A stretch of DNA of 45,477 nt from JAXMBX01 sp046349635 (lineage in GTDB: Bacteria; Planctomycetota; Planctomycetia; Planctomycetales; Planctomycetaceae). The notes beneath the pieces were generated by a model. It ran no database searches. It saw nothing but the letters and a program-made list of their open reading frames with translations, and was not told the origin of the DNA. The stretch is from positions 1 to 45,477 of the forward strand of contig JAXMBX010000042.1 of assembly GCA_046349635.1 (NCBI GenBank), read 5' to 3'. Made by a program: the position numbers and the translations under genes. This document shows, piece by piece, positions 25,954-35,588 of this stretch. Position 1 is the first letter of the stretch. The number at the start of each line of letters is the position of its first letter.

Positions 25954-26943
25954 ATGCATATTCCCGATGGGATTCTGGATCCGCCGGTTTGCCTGGTGAC
26001 GGGTGGCCTGGCTGCCGCGGCGTTCGGCTATAGCCTGTATCGCGCACGGGAGAACCTGTCGCAACGGATGCTGCCTCTTACGGGAATGACCGCTTCGCTG
26101 ATTTTTGCGGGGCAGATGGTCAATTTTCCGTTGGTCGTCGCCCCGGTTTCCGGACATCTCCTGGGGGGAGTTCTCGCGGCGGCGTTGCTGGGCCCCTGGG
26201 CGGGAAGTGTCGCCATGGCGATGGTCCTGTTCGTGCAGGTCGCACTCTTCGCCGACGGAGGCTGGACCAGCCTGGGGGCGAATTACCTCAACATGGGAAT
26301 CATTGGCTGCTGGGGGGGAGGGGCGATCCTGCAACTCACGCGCTCGTGGTTCAAGGATCCGGTCCGCGGATTGATCGTCGGGGCGGTCTGGGGTTCCTGG
26401 TTGAGTGTCCTCGCCGGGGCGGCACTCTTCTGTTTGGAATTCGCCAGCTCGACAACGGTACGCGGTTATGACCTGCGCCACATTTTTTTCCTGATGATCC
26501 TGTTCCACGCCGTGATCGGTGTCGGCGAGGCCATTATCACCAGCTTGATCCTGGCGTTCTTGTATCGCCTCCGGCCGGACCTGTTAGCTCTGAACCCTGT
26601 GACTTCATCGACTCAGCCCACACGGCTGGGTTCGTTTTCCGGGGCGATGCTGCTCCTCGCGTTGGCAATTGCCGCTTTTTTGTCCCCTTTTGCTTCCAGT
26701 CATCCGGATGGACTGGAAGCGGTCGCCGAATCAACAAAGGTGGCGGACCTTTCCCGCGATACGTGGGCCATCTGGTGGGAAGACTACAAGTTGCCCCGCT
26801 TTGAGGGGAATTGGGAAGGGACCGGGACTGCCATCGTGGGGATCATCGGCACGTTGGCGGTACTGCTCCTGACGACAATTCTGGTCCGGTTGCTGGTAAG
26901 GAATCAATCCGCAGGTGTTGCTCCATTAAGGGAGCAGGCATGA
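25954..26943 (+). CDS. cbiM: CbiM-type cobalt/nickel ECF transporter S component with C-terminal PDGLE domain
   Basis: The protein begins MHIPDGIL; in this family the N-terminal Met and His2, with further residues, bind Co(II) or Ni(II). About six helices follow (LVTGGLAAAAFGYSLY, GMTASLIFAGQMVNF, GHLLGGVLAAALLG, ANYLNMGIIGCWGGG, VGAVWGSWLSVLAGAALF). The C-terminal part (SSHPDGLEAVAES, then a final membrane segment, IVGIIGTLAVLLLTTILVRLL) is a PDGLE/CbiN-like accessory domain fused to CbiM. Length is 329 residues. TGGAGAGG lies just before ATG 25954. The ATGA at 26940-26943 overlaps the start of cbiQ, so translation is coupled. Whether the metal is cobalt or nickel cannot be told: no cobalamin, urease or hydrogenase genes are nearby, and I find no cobalamin riboswitch in the 110-base leader. 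Confidence 0.92.
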   Translation: MHIPDGILDPPVCLVTGGLAAAAFGYSLYRARENLSQRMLPLTGMTASLIFAGQMVNFPLVVAPVSGHLLGGVLAAALLGPWAGSVAMAMVLFVQVALFADGGWTSLGANYLNMGIIGCWGGGAILQLTRSWFKDPVRGLIVGAVWGSWLSVLAGAALFCLEFASSTTVRGYDLRHIFFLMILFHAVIGVGEAIITSLILAFLYRLRPDLLALNPVTSSTQPTRLGSFSGAMLLLALAIAAFLSPFASSHPDGLEAVAESTKVADLSRDTWAIWWEDYKLPRFEGNWEGTGTAIVGIIGTLAVLLLTTILVRLLVRNQSAGVAPLREQA

Positions 26944-27608
26944 ACGCGGATTACCTGGACCGTTACAGTCGCGGGACTACCGTCTGCCATCGCTGGACGG
27001 TGAATCGGAAGTTGGGGCTGACGTTCGGCGTCATTCTGACATCCCTGTTGATTCCAGTCTCACTCTGGCCGATGCAAGGGGTGCTGCTGTCCCTGATATT
27101 TATCGCGCAGACCGTGGCGGAGATTCCGCTCCGTTACCTGTTACAGCGCCTCGCAGGTTTTTTGCCGATGGTTGGAATCTTCGCATTGACCCTCTGGCTC
27201 GGCCAGCCCGGCGGACGGGGCGGAGACTTCGCTTTGAATCTGCTGTTGCGGAGCACCGTCTCTTTTATGGCAGCGCTCTGGCTGGTGAATGTCACGCCGT
27301 TTTCGGAATTGCTGATCGGCCTGCGACGCTGGGGACTGCCGCAATATTGCGTCGCGCTGCTGGCGTTCATGTATCGCTACATCTTCGTCATCTTTGATGA
27401 ACTGGAACGGATGCGAACCGCCCGGCGGGCACGGAGTTTCGGTCGGATTTCACTGGCCAGGGATTGGGGGAGCCGGGGACAATTATTAGGGATGCTGTTC
27501 ATCCGGGCGCTTAGCCGAGCGGAACGAATCCAGGGAGCGATGTCCGCTCGCGGCTGGGACGGGGAGGTCCGGACTCTCCCGAAAACTGTTACCACCACAA
27601 ACTCGTGA
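26940..27608 (+). CDS. cbiQ: CbiQ-type ECF transporter T component (transmembrane)
   Basis: The 222-residue membrane protein has hydrophobic segments at ~24-45, ~48-66, ~72-90, ~100-120 and a long cytoplasmic helix pair. The coupling motifs expected of ECF T proteins are visible as ERMRTARRARSFG and ALSRAERIQGAMSARGWDG, the Ala-Arg-Gly segments that grip the ATPase. It links the metal-binding CbiM to the ATPase. ATG 26940 overlaps the cbiM stop by four bases (ATGA), with GGGAG upstream inside cbiM. CbiO follows 6 bases after the stop. The sequence is intact and of family length. Confidence 0.92.
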   Translation: MNADYLDRYSRGTTVCHRWTVNRKLGLTFGVILTSLLIPVSLWPMQGVLLSLIFIAQTVAEIPLRYLLQRLAGFLPMVGIFALTLWLGQPGGRGGDFALNLLLRSTVSFMAALWLVNVTPFSELLIGLRRWGLPQYCVALLAFMYRYIFVIFDELERMRTARRARSFGRISLARDWGSRGQLLGMLFIRALSRAERIQGAMSARGWDGEVRTLPKTVTTTNS

Positions 27609-27614
27609 TTTGCT

Positions 27615-28412
27615 TTGGATACCACTTCCGTCGCTCCCCAATCTGATCGTCCCCCGGTGCTCCAGGTGGATGGGCTGGGATTTCAATATCCGAACGGCCA
27701 TCCTGCGTTACGCGATATCTCCTTTGCTTTGCAGCCGGGGGAAGTTGTCGGCCTGCTGGGGGCCAACGGAGCAGGGAAAACGACACTGATGTTGCACCTG
27801 AACGGCTTGCTACCCGGCTCGGGAACGCCGCAGACGGGTTCGATTCGAGTTCAGGGGCATCCCGTTCAGGCGGAGAATTATCGTCTCATCCGCAGGTTGG
27901 TCGGTTTTCTGTTTCAGGATCCGGACGATCAGCTCTTTTGTCCCACGGTGATCGAAGACGTCGCATTCGGGCCCCTCAACCTGGGGTTGGATCCCTCCGA
28001 GGTGCGGGACCGCGTGACAACCGCGCTGCAAAGCGTGGGACTCTCCGGGTTTGAAGATCGGCACACGCATCAGCTCAGTTTCGGCGAGCGGAAGCGGGTC
28101 GCGTTGGCGGGTATCCTGGCCTGCCATCCCGAAATTCTCATTCTCGATGAGCCGTCGAGCAATCTCGATGCCCGCGCTCGGCGCCGGTTCATGGAGATCC
28201 TGAAGGAATGTAAGGCGGCCCAACTGATCGCCAGTCACGATCTAGACCTGATTGTGGAGCACTGTTCGCGGGTGATCATTCTGGACCAGGGGCGGGTTCA
28301 AGCCCAGGGGCCGGCGCGCGAAATCCTGGCGAATGCAACTTTGCTCTCACGATATGGCCTCGAAGTCCCGCTTTCCCTGCAGCTTGAAAAGTTGACATCG
28401 CCTCAGGGCTGA
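27615..28412 (+). CDS. cbiO: CbiO-type ECF transporter ATPase
   Basis: The 265-residue ABC ATPase has Walker A GANGAGKTTL, Q-loop FLFQDPDDQLF, signature LSFGERKRVALAG, Walker B ILILDEPSSNLD and switch His in IASHDLDL. A CbiMQO transporter usually needs one or two such subunits; only one is encoded here, so it probably works as a homodimer. The start appears to be TTG 27615, seven bases after the cbiQ stop; no ATG precedes the conserved first strand (VLQVDGLGFQYP), and a GTG near 27666 would remove part of it. The 3' end overlaps the end of addA on the other strand by 10 bases. Confidence 0.92.
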   Translation: MDTTSVAPQSDRPPVLQVDGLGFQYPNGHPALRDISFALQPGEVVGLLGANGAGKTTLMLHLNGLLPGSGTPQTGSIRVQGHPVQAENYRLIRRLVGFLFQDPDDQLFCPTVIEDVAFGPLNLGLDPSEVRDRVTTALQSVGLSGFEDRHTHQLSFGERKRVALAGILACHPEILILDEPSSNLDARARRRFMEILKECKAAQLIASHDLDLIVEHCSRVIILDQGRVQAQGPAREILANATLLSRYGLEVPLSLQLEKLTSPQG

Positions 28413-31400
28413 CCAGCGGCACCGATTAACACGCGGTTTACCTCGGTCACGATTCCGTTCAGGAACGTCTCAGTCAGCGGGTAGTCGATAATCGGCAGGT
28501 CGCGGCGGAGATGGATCAGTCGCAGTTGCCGCGGATGGGTTCCCACGATTCGCTCGACCGCCAGCGCATAGATTCCCATCTGCAGCCGGTAGTGGTTGCG
28601 AAGCCAGTTCTCATCTTCTACCGCCAATCGCCCCGTCTTGTAGTCGTAAATCACCCATTCCCCGCGTTCGTTTTCGACGAGATTGTCGATTGTTCCACTG
28701 ATCGTCCACGGGGTGACTTCACCCGTAACATCCCACCGCAACTGGAATTCCAGTTCGCGAAAACTCCGCCGCGACTTCTTCAGTTCTTCCATGACGGGCG
28801 AATAGATCAATCGTTCCAGCAAACGGCTCGCCGTGGCTTTCTGTTTCTCATTCAAGGGGACACGCGACGAGGATTGCAGGATCGTCAAAGCGGAGGTGAG
28901 GGCCTCGGGATGGGAGAAATCGAGCCGTTCCAGGACCGCATGCACGAGTGTACCCATCTCCTCCGCCGAGAGGGATTCATCTTCCGCCCGGATTTCCGCG
29001 AGCGTGCCTTGCGGGGCCGGGATCGGAAATTCTCCCAGCCACAGTTCTTCCAATTCGGAAACGCTCAATCTCCGGCTGCGGAAGCGGGCCTGTGTCGTGA
29101 AATCCGGGATCGGCCAGATTTCCGGCTCGGTGACGGCGACGGTCTCCACAAACTCCCTCAGCGGCAGCAGGCGCGCCTTTTCACGATCGGCGGGATTCTC
29201 AGTTGGAATCTTTTCGTGGACCAGGATGTGGGGAACCTGTTTCCGGAAGGGAGCGGGGATCACATCGGCGCGGGGCTTGCCGGTCCGCAGATCGAATCGC
29301 TCATTCAAGGCTTTCAGCCAGGCAGATTGCAGTTTGTCCGGTTCCTTGAGACAGGCGGAGAGAAGCAGATGGTCGGCCGCACGGGTGACCGCGACGTACA
29401 ACAGCCGCAGGACTTCCGCCTGGTTCTCGCGGGATTCCCGATGGGCCTGCATCTTCAGGGCGAGGTGTTCCCGTTTTCTCCCCCGCCGTTCTCCCAGCCC
29501 CAAGAGCGTCCCGAACTCCGGGTCAAACACCACCTGGGCTCTCCCGGGAGGCTCGGTCCGATCCATGTCCGCGAGGATTACCACTGGAAACTCCAGCCCC
29601 TTGGACTGGTGAATCGACATCAGGCGGATGACGTCGCTCCCCTCGGCATGAGTGGCGGCCATCTCTTCCTTCAGTTCATCCACGACCGCCGATTGCAATC
29701 GGTCGACGAATTCCGGCAAGCCGTAGGTTCCGATCTGGTCGAACTCGCGGGCCATCTCGAGGAGTTTCTGCAGGTTGGCGAGCTTTCGCTCCCCCATGAA
29801 CTCACTCAACAGCGCGGCGTCATAGCCGGTCAGATCCAGCGCGCGTTGCAGCAACTCGCGCAGTCCCGATCGGTCCCGCAGGTCGAGTAATTCCCGCAAG
29901 ACTCGACCGGCACGGTGGACATCACTTTGCTGATTTTCAGAAAGTTCCTGAGGCGGCTCGGAAAGCAGACCTTCCAGAAGATGAGAATTCTTTCGCCAGA
30001 TCGCGAACAGGACGTCATCCGAGAGATTGAAGAAGGGTGACCGCAGGATTCCCAGCAGGCTCACGCCGTCCGAGGGATCGTGCAGAAAACGGCACATGTT
30101 CGCGACGTCGTACACTTCCTGCTGGGCATAAAACGCGCGGCCTCCCACCAGGTAGTAATCGAGCCCTTCGCCACGGAGCGCCGCTTCGTAGTGTTTGACA
30201 TCAGTCATCGCGCGAAACAGGATGACAACATCACTTGACTTGACCCGGCGAAGTGTCGGAACAGTCCCTTTAGCCCCCTGTTCACGAATCCGCGGGGTTG
30301 GATCGTCGAGCAGTTCCCGAATGCGGCGGGCAATCCAGATCCCTTCCTGTTGGCGTCGGCTTTCCGCGTTCCCATCTTCGGCTACGGAAAACAGAAACTC
30401 CACGCTCGGGTCAGGGGAATATTGCTTTTCGTCAAACGGAAGAAGCGGCTGAAATTCCTCGCCTCGCAAGGGACAGAACAGCGCGTTCACAAAGTGCAGA
30501 ATCGCAGGTTGGCTGCGGAAGTTGCAGCTCAGGGGGAGTCTGCCTTTTTCCGGGATTTCCTGTCGCAGGCTGGAGAAGACCCGGGGATCGGCCCGTCGAA
30601 ACCGATAGATCGACTGCTGGGCGTCTCCGACAAGAAATAGTTTTCCTTTTGCCAGCCGTTTCCCCAACAGGAAGCGAACAATTTCCGCCTGAGTGGGATC
30701 CGTATCCTGAAACTCATCGACCATCAAGAAACGGATTCCCGCCGCCGTTTTGGTCCGTACGTCCGGATGGTCCCGCAGGAGATCCCTCGTCAGGATCAGC
30801 AGGTCATCAAAGTCCACGACTCCCGCCTGTTGTTTCTCGTGCGTGTAGCGTTCAATCGCCCGCCGCGCGAGATGAAACCCGGCGTGGCTGATCTCCGCCG
30901 CCAGCGGCAGGTCCACCTCGCAGGAGTCCAATTGATCGAGCAGTTTGTCCGCAGCCGAGCGAAATTCCGCAAAGGCATCACGCACTTCCTCATAGATTCC
31001 GAGCGAGTCCAGAGCGGCTTTGACACCCTTCCCCTGCACGGTCGCGTGAGGACGCAATTCTTTCAATGCCTGGACGGCTTCCGAGTCACTTTCCAGCCCG
31101 GGGAACCACTGTCGAAGGATTCTCCACCGCTCCCCAATGATTGCCCCGGCCGGTTCTTCCGTTTGCAGCAGGCTCTTCAGCCGATCGAGCCAGTCTTCCT
31201 CTCGCGCGGAACGCAGAACCGAGGGGATGTGATCGCGGTGAAATTTTTCGAGCCAGAATCGAGCGAGGTCTTCCGGAGACTTCTCCGCCCAATCCTCGAA
31301 ATTCATCTGGAAGCGGAGTCCAATCAGGATTTCGCAGCGATCGATCGCTCCTTCCAGGCCAAATTCCTTGACGAGTGTCATCGCGGCGGGATCCCGTTCC

Positions 31401-31864
31401 TCAAGCGCCTCGCGTACCGCCCGTTTTGAGGCTTCGTGTCGCATCGGGCCGACCGTCGCTTCATCCAGCACGGCGAATTGCGGGTCCAGCCTTGCTTCGG
31501 CGGCATTGGCCCGTAACAGCCCCGCACAAAAGGCATGGATCGTGGTGATCCGGGCCGCATCCACCTGCCGCACGAGTTTCTGCCAATGTTCAACTTCGGC
31601 GTCAGCGCACTTTTTCAATCTGTCTCGACAGGCATACCGAATGCGCGAGCGCATTTCCCGGGCGGCCCGTTCGGTGAAGGTGATCGCCACGAGTGGCGAC
31701 AGGTCCGCGTCACTGCGTCCTGGTTGGAGTTCCTCCAGGTAGCGTTGAGTCAGGACGAAGGTCTTGCCACATCCCGCTCCCGCTGCGAGCGCGATGGAGA
31801 CGTCGCGCGTCTCAATCGCGGCAGCTTGCTGCGGTGTCAGTGTTGTCGTTCGTTCCTGGCCCAT
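28403..31864 (-). CDS. addA: AddA-type UvrD/PcrA helicase-nuclease
   Basis: This is an SF1 helicase fused to a RecB-family nuclease, the AddA subunit of the complex that resects double-strand breaks for recombination. Helicase motifs are AGAGCGKT (Walker A), VAITFTERAAREM (Ia), VVDFDDLL, MVDEFQDTDPTQAEI (Walker B/II), LVGDAQQSIYRFRRAD (III), DVIRLMSIHQSKGLEF and LRLLYVAVTRA (V-VI). The C-terminal nuclease shows TLVHAVLERLDF and ISGTIDNLV with VIYDYKTGR, the D...DxK catalytic set. From ATG 31864 it has 1153 residues. A longer open frame upstream to 32086 overlaps the end of addB and is not typical of the family, so I chose the internal ATG before TLTPQQAAAIE. The addB stop is 64 bases upstream; the two genes form an operon. 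Confidence 0.92.
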   Translation of the reverse strand: MGQERTTTLTPQQAAAIETRDVSIALAAGAGCGKTFVLTQRYLEELQPGRSDADLSPLVAITFTERAAREMRSRIRYACRDRLKKCADAEVEHWQKLVRQVDAARITTIHAFCAGLLRANAAEARLDPQFAVLDEATVGPMRHEASKRAVREALEERDPAAMTLVKEFGLEGAIDRCEILIGLRFQMNFEDWAEKSPEDLARFWLEKFHRDHIPSVLRSAREEDWLDRLKSLLQTEEPAGAIIGERWRILRQWFPGLESDSEAVQALKELRPHATVQGKGVKAALDSLGIYEEVRDAFAEFRSAADKLLDQLDSCEVDLPLAAEISHAGFHLARRAIERYTHEKQQAGVVDFDDLLILTRDLLRDHPDVRTKTAAGIRFLMVDEFQDTDPTQAEIVRFLLGKRLAKGKLFLVGDAQQSIYRFRRADPRVFSSLRQEIPEKGRLPLSCNFRSQPAILHFVNALFCPLRGEEFQPLLPFDEKQYSPDPSVEFLFSVAEDGNAESRRQQEGIWIARRIRELLDDPTPRIREQGAKGTVPTLRRVKSSDVVILFRAMTDVKHYEAALRGEGLDYYLVGGRAFYAQQEVYDVANMCRFLHDPSDGVSLLGILRSPFFNLSDDVLFAIWRKNSHLLEGLLSEPPQELSENQQSDVHRAGRVLRELLDLRDRSGLRELLQRALDLTGYDAALLSEFMGERKLANLQKLLEMAREFDQIGTYGLPEFVDRLQSAVVDELKEEMAATHAEGSDVIRLMSIHQSKGLEFPVVILADMDRTEPPGRAQVVFDPEFGTLLGLGERRGRKREHLALKMQAHRESRENQAEVLRLLYVAVTRAADHLLLSACLKEPDKLQSAWLKALNERFDLRTGKPRADVIPAPFRKQVPHILVHEKIPTENPADREKARLLPLREFVETVAVTEPEIWPIPDFTTQARFRSRRLSVSELEELWLGEFPIPAPQGTLAEIRAEDESLSAEEMGTLVHAVLERLDFSHPEALTSALTILQSSSRVPLNEKQKATASRLLERLIYSPVMEELKKSRRSFRELEFQLRWDVTGEVTPWTISGTIDNLVENERGEWVIYDYKTGRLAVEDENWLRNHYRLQMGIYALAVERIVGTHPRQLRLIHLRRDLPIIDYPLTETFLNGIVTEVNRVLIGAAGQP

Positions 31865-31928
31865 GAAATTCAGCGCGTTCGAGGTCTCTCGGTGTGAAGC
31901 GGTAATTAAACGTGGTGACTTTTTGGGG

Positions 31929-34900
31929 TTACTTTTCAGGGGGCGGCCTGGATTCCCGATCCGGAAACCAGGTTTTCGCGAGTGATTCGGAAAGGGGGCG
32001 AATCTGACCCACGCGGCAGATTGTTTTGAACGAACAAGCGGCACCGCATTTCTCGTCCGGGTTCGCAGGGGGAAATTCTCCCGCACGAATTCCCTGTACC
32101 AGTTGCGGGACGATTTTCACCGCCAGGTCGATCAGTTTCTGCCAGTCCGCTCCCGCCTTGCGAATGTTCCCTTCCAATGTGGGGGCATCAGCAGCCGGGT
32201 CGAACCCCTGATCGCGCAAGCTCCAGTAACCGGCCTGCCCCAGGACTGCCCCGTCTCCCGCCAAACCCAGTTGTTCCACTGCGAGGGCGTAAATCGCCAA
32301 TTGAAGCGCCCGTCCCGCCTGCACATCTTTCGCCTTGAATGTCGGGGCCTTGCCGGTTTTGTAATCGATGATGGAAAAGATATTCCCCTGCGGCGTTTCG
32401 TGCACATCGACGCGGTCGATTCGGCCGGCGATCCGAGTCACGGCGGTCCCCGAGGTCAGGATCAGGGGTGGGTGGTTCGCCTCCTCACCCCGTCCGTGCC
32501 CGAATCCAATCTCCAGATGCAGCGGGCGGAGTTTTCCTCCGACCTGTGCCTGCGACATCTCTTCGTAGATGCCCAACTGCTGGCCGTATTCCTGTGCCCA
32601 CTCGGCCATGATGGTCCGTTCGATCTCGCGCAGCGCCTGCGAGAAGTCTCCCCGCACCGGACGCCCCTCCCAGAACTGCTCCAGTAATCGTACGAACTGT
32701 TTCTGGACTTCCTTGCGGAATTCTGCTGGCGGGAGCTGCGTCGCTTCCCCCTGCAGATTTCGGTGCAGGAGGGAGAGGACGTCGTGCAGCAGGCTTCCCC
32801 GCTGGCGTGGATCGGTCCGGATCTCGGGAGGTTCCACGGCAGACAGGCCCAGAAAATGGGACACCCAGTAACGGAATGGACAGGTCGCGTATTCTTCCAG
32901 TTCGGTCGCGCTGAATTCCCGTGCTTCGCCGTAATTCTCCTGCAGATACGACTTGTTTTCCGGATGGCTGAGAACCGCCTCGTACGAGGTCCAGCCCCGG
33001 GTATGAAACCGTGCCAGGTTCATCTCCACTGCCGCCGCAAGATTTCTGCGGATTTCATCCTCTCCTGGCTTTAAAGCGAGGCCTTGGAGCAGACCGCCGT
33101 CTCCTAGTAGCGCTTCTGACATCGCGACGAGTCGCAGATCCCGTCCCCCCAGAATTTCCGCTCGTTGCGGAATGGGATGGAGATGCCCCTGCTGCAGTGT
33201 CGGCAAGGATTTTGGGACAAACAGATCCCGGACCGCATCGTAGTAGGGGCTCGCGGTCAGCGTTTCCCCTCGGCGGTCGATCTGCGGATAACTCAGAACC
33301 AGATGTTTTCTGGCACGAGTCACGACGCCATAGAACAACAGCATCTCATCCTGCAGACGTTGTTCTCGCAGAACCAGACCGAGTCCATTCGCGTGCAGTT
33401 CGCGGCGTTCGTCTTCTCCGTACAGGCAATTCTCGCCGGAGCGCGTCGGGAAACTTTCCTCCGTCAGGCCGAGAATGAATAGGTACGGCACATCCAGATT
33501 TCTCACCTGGCTCACTTCGAGAACCCGGACCCGTCCCCGTTCCGGGACATCGGAAGGAATCGAAATCTCGGCGGCCAGATCCTGCAGTTCATCAAAGAAC
33601 TGGTCCAGGGAAAGTGTCGCGGTTCCATGTTCAACCGTATCGAGGTTGCTTGCAATCCGCTCGAGCGCGGCATTGAAAACCTTCCAGGCGTTCCAGGCAG
33701 TACTGTCGGATTCCCCCCGGCCGCACGCGACATCGTGGACGGGGGAAATCCGCAGTTCCTCCAGTATTTTCTGGATCCATGTCATCCATTCTCGCCACGT
33801 CTGGTTCCGCTTCCCCGGCGTGATTGTTTCCGAGAGATGCTGCAGCTCCTGTGAGAGGCGTTGAAGATTCGCCTGCTCCGATGGATCTTCCGCGTGCGTG
33901 GAACTCTCAAGGAGCCGCTCCAGAATCTCTTCCCGTCCTTCCGGGAGATGGTGACGCTGCAGAAAGGTATTGATCTCGCGAGCCGTCTGGCCAGCGCGCA
34001 GCCAGACCGGCTGAACAAAAAGATTGCGTAGCGTGCAGGTGAGCGCACTCCATTCCCAGTCTTCGCGAATCAGGTTGATGACCTGCATCAAAGCCCGGAA
34101 GAAAGGGATCTCCCGGAGGGCAGGGCGGACGTCGCAGAAGCAGGGGGTCCGGGCCTGTTCAAACGCTTCCTGCAGCAGATCCGCATAATCCGCAGGAAAG
34201 CGAACCGCGACGATGATTTCTTCCGGTTGCGTACCTGCCGCCAGGAGTTTCCTGACGCGCAACGTCACCTGCCGGACTTCCCCTTCCGCTCCCGATAATG
34301 CCCACAGTTCGACTCCCGCACTTTCAGAGGTCGGCTGTATCTGGCGAATGTTCAGGAACAAATCGTTGCAGATGTGTCGTAACCCCGCGGGCAGTGAATT
34401 CTTCTCAAGGAGAGATCCTTTTTCCACCCATTCCGTAGTAAATGGCCCAAGTGTTCGCAAGCGACTCAAAACACGATCGCTCTTGGCAAACAAATCCTCG
34501 CGGCGTGTGGATGCTTTTCCACCCTCTGACTCTCCGGGGAGTGCGATCACCATCTCGTCCGTGCGATTCAAGAGGATCTTCAGAAACTCAATCTGCGTCC
34601 CCAGAAAATCGGTGAAGCCGTCCAAGACCACGAGCTTAAATCGTGGAAAGGGCCCCCAATGGTCGTGCTCGATTAACTGCCGTGCGTACCAGAACCGCCC
34701 CTCTTCGTCGTACCACTTGGACTTCGTGAGCGTTTCCTGGTACTCGTGGTAAATCGCCGCGAGTTCCTGGTCTTTGCTGCGTTCCTGAAATCCCTGGCAC
34801 GCCTGTAGAAACTGATCCGGCCAGATCTCTTCCTGCTTCAACTCCGCAATCATTCCCGCCACGAGATCCAGAAAGCCCCCCGTCTCGGCAATGGCCCGAT

Positions 34901-35273
34901 AGGCGGTCAGGTTTCCTTCAGTGAGCAGGCGATGGATGATCCGCCGCAACAAAACCCGTTCGGTAGACCGATTGAGTGGAGTGACCGGATCGGGAGCATA
35001 AATTAGCAGTTTTTCGGCAAACTCTTCGAACGTGTAGACGTTGGGGGCGAAGATTCCGTTGCCTCGAAGTGTCAGCTCGTCCCGCACGGCCTGGCGTGTC
35101 CGGTGGCTGGGAGTCAGCCAGAGCAATGTCCCCAGACGCTGCTGGGCTGTTTCCGAGGACAGGGCCGCGAAATAGCGGTCCAGCAACCGTTGAGTTTTGC
35201 CGCAGGCCGCAGGCCCGGACAACACATTGAGTGTCCCTGCTCTAGCCGTTCTGACTTGGGCCGGGTCTTTCAC
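31929..35273 (-). CDS. addB: AddB-type helicase-like/nuclease subunit with Fe-S cysteines
   Basis: The 1114-residue protein starts at GTG 35273, with AAGGAG about 11 bases upstream. Walker A is GPAACGKTQRLL near the N-terminus. A degenerate helicase body follows (VYTFEEFAEKLL, KLVVLDGFTDFLGTQIEFL, VLEVSQVRNLDVPYLFILG, LLFYGVVTRARKHLVLSYP). The C-terminal RecB-like nuclease has RGSLLHDVLSLLH, RIAGRIDRVDVHE and FSIIDYKTGKAP, so its catalytic Asp and Lys are intact. Cysteines for a 4Fe-4S cluster are at EYATCPFRYW before the nuclease and KCGAACSFKTIC after it, the 1+3 pattern of AddB. With AddA it would unwind and degrade DNA ends. Intact nuclease motifs in both subunits match AddAB rather than RecBCD. 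Confidence 0.92.
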   Translation of the reverse strand: MKDPAQVRTARAGTLNVLSGPAACGKTQRLLDRYFAALSSETAQQRLGTLLWLTPSHRTRQAVRDELTLRGNGIFAPNVYTFEEFAEKLLIYAPDPVTPLNRSTERVLLRRIIHRLLTEGNLTAYRAIAETGGFLDLVAGMIAELKQEEIWPDQFLQACQGFQERSKDQELAAIYHEYQETLTKSKWYDEEGRFWYARQLIEHDHWGPFPRFKLVVLDGFTDFLGTQIEFLKILLNRTDEMVIALPGESEGGKASTRREDLFAKSDRVLSRLRTLGPFTTEWVEKGSLLEKNSLPAGLRHICNDLFLNIRQIQPTSESAGVELWALSGAEGEVRQVTLRVRKLLAAGTQPEEIIVAVRFPADYADLLQEAFEQARTPCFCDVRPALREIPFFRALMQVINLIREDWEWSALTCTLRNLFVQPVWLRAGQTAREINTFLQRHHLPEGREEILERLLESSTHAEDPSEQANLQRLSQELQHLSETITPGKRNQTWREWMTWIQKILEELRISPVHDVACGRGESDSTAWNAWKVFNAALERIASNLDTVEHGTATLSLDQFFDELQDLAAEISIPSDVPERGRVRVLEVSQVRNLDVPYLFILGLTEESFPTRSGENCLYGEDERRELHANGLGLVLREQRLQDEMLLFYGVVTRARKHLVLSYPQIDRRGETLTASPYYDAVRDLFVPKSLPTLQQGHLHPIPQRAEILGGRDLRLVAMSEALLGDGGLLQGLALKPGEDEIRRNLAAAVEMNLARFHTRGWTSYEAVLSHPENKSYLQENYGEAREFSATELEEYATCPFRYWVSHFLGLSAVEPPEIRTDPRQRGSLLHDVLSLLHRNLQGEATQLPPAEFRKEVQKQFVRLLEQFWEGRPVRGDFSQALREIERTIMAEWAQEYGQQLGIYEEMSQAQVGGKLRPLHLEIGFGHGRGEEANHPPLILTSGTAVTRIAGRIDRVDVHETPQGNIFSIIDYKTGKAPTFKAKDVQAGRALQLAIYALAVEQLGLAGDGAVLGQAGYWSLRDQGFDPAADAPTLEGNIRKAGADWQKLIDLAVKIVPQLVQGIRAGEFPPANPDEKCGAACSFKTICRVGQIRPLSESLAKTWFPDRESRPPPEK

Positions 35274-35588
35274 GCAGCCTCACTCCTTATTCTTCCGTGT
35301 CGATTCGCGGCGAATTGGTGGTCCACAGTCCATTCCTTGCAGCGTAACAGTTTGACGAGATTTGCGGGAGCGGCCGGATATTTAGCGAGAGTCCACCCGG
35401 CGGGGGTATCTTGCCGATGCCTCCGCGATTCCTTAGAATCAACGTAACTGCCGTTAAATTACGCAGTTTCCGAGGCTTGAATGCCGGCTTTGCGAGGAAG
35501 TTCGACCCGTATTGTCGCCCGACGATTTCAGGATCGATTTCTTCGCCAGTTGGCCTACAGTGATTCCGTTCCAGGGAGGAGCTTCCGA
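35274..35588. other. divergent control region between addB and the S41 protease
   Basis: These 315 bases carry the leaders of two divergent genes: AAGGAG-type and GGAGGAG-type ribosome sites at its ends are clear. I see no convincing -35/-10 pair, no long palindrome and no protein-like frame; the frame open from 35481 merely extends the protease without similarity. Confidence 0.4.

Noticed and set aside
28511..29890. 459-residue plus-strand frame inside addA
   Set aside because: Shadow of the helicase-nuclease gene; no domain signature and no ribosome site.
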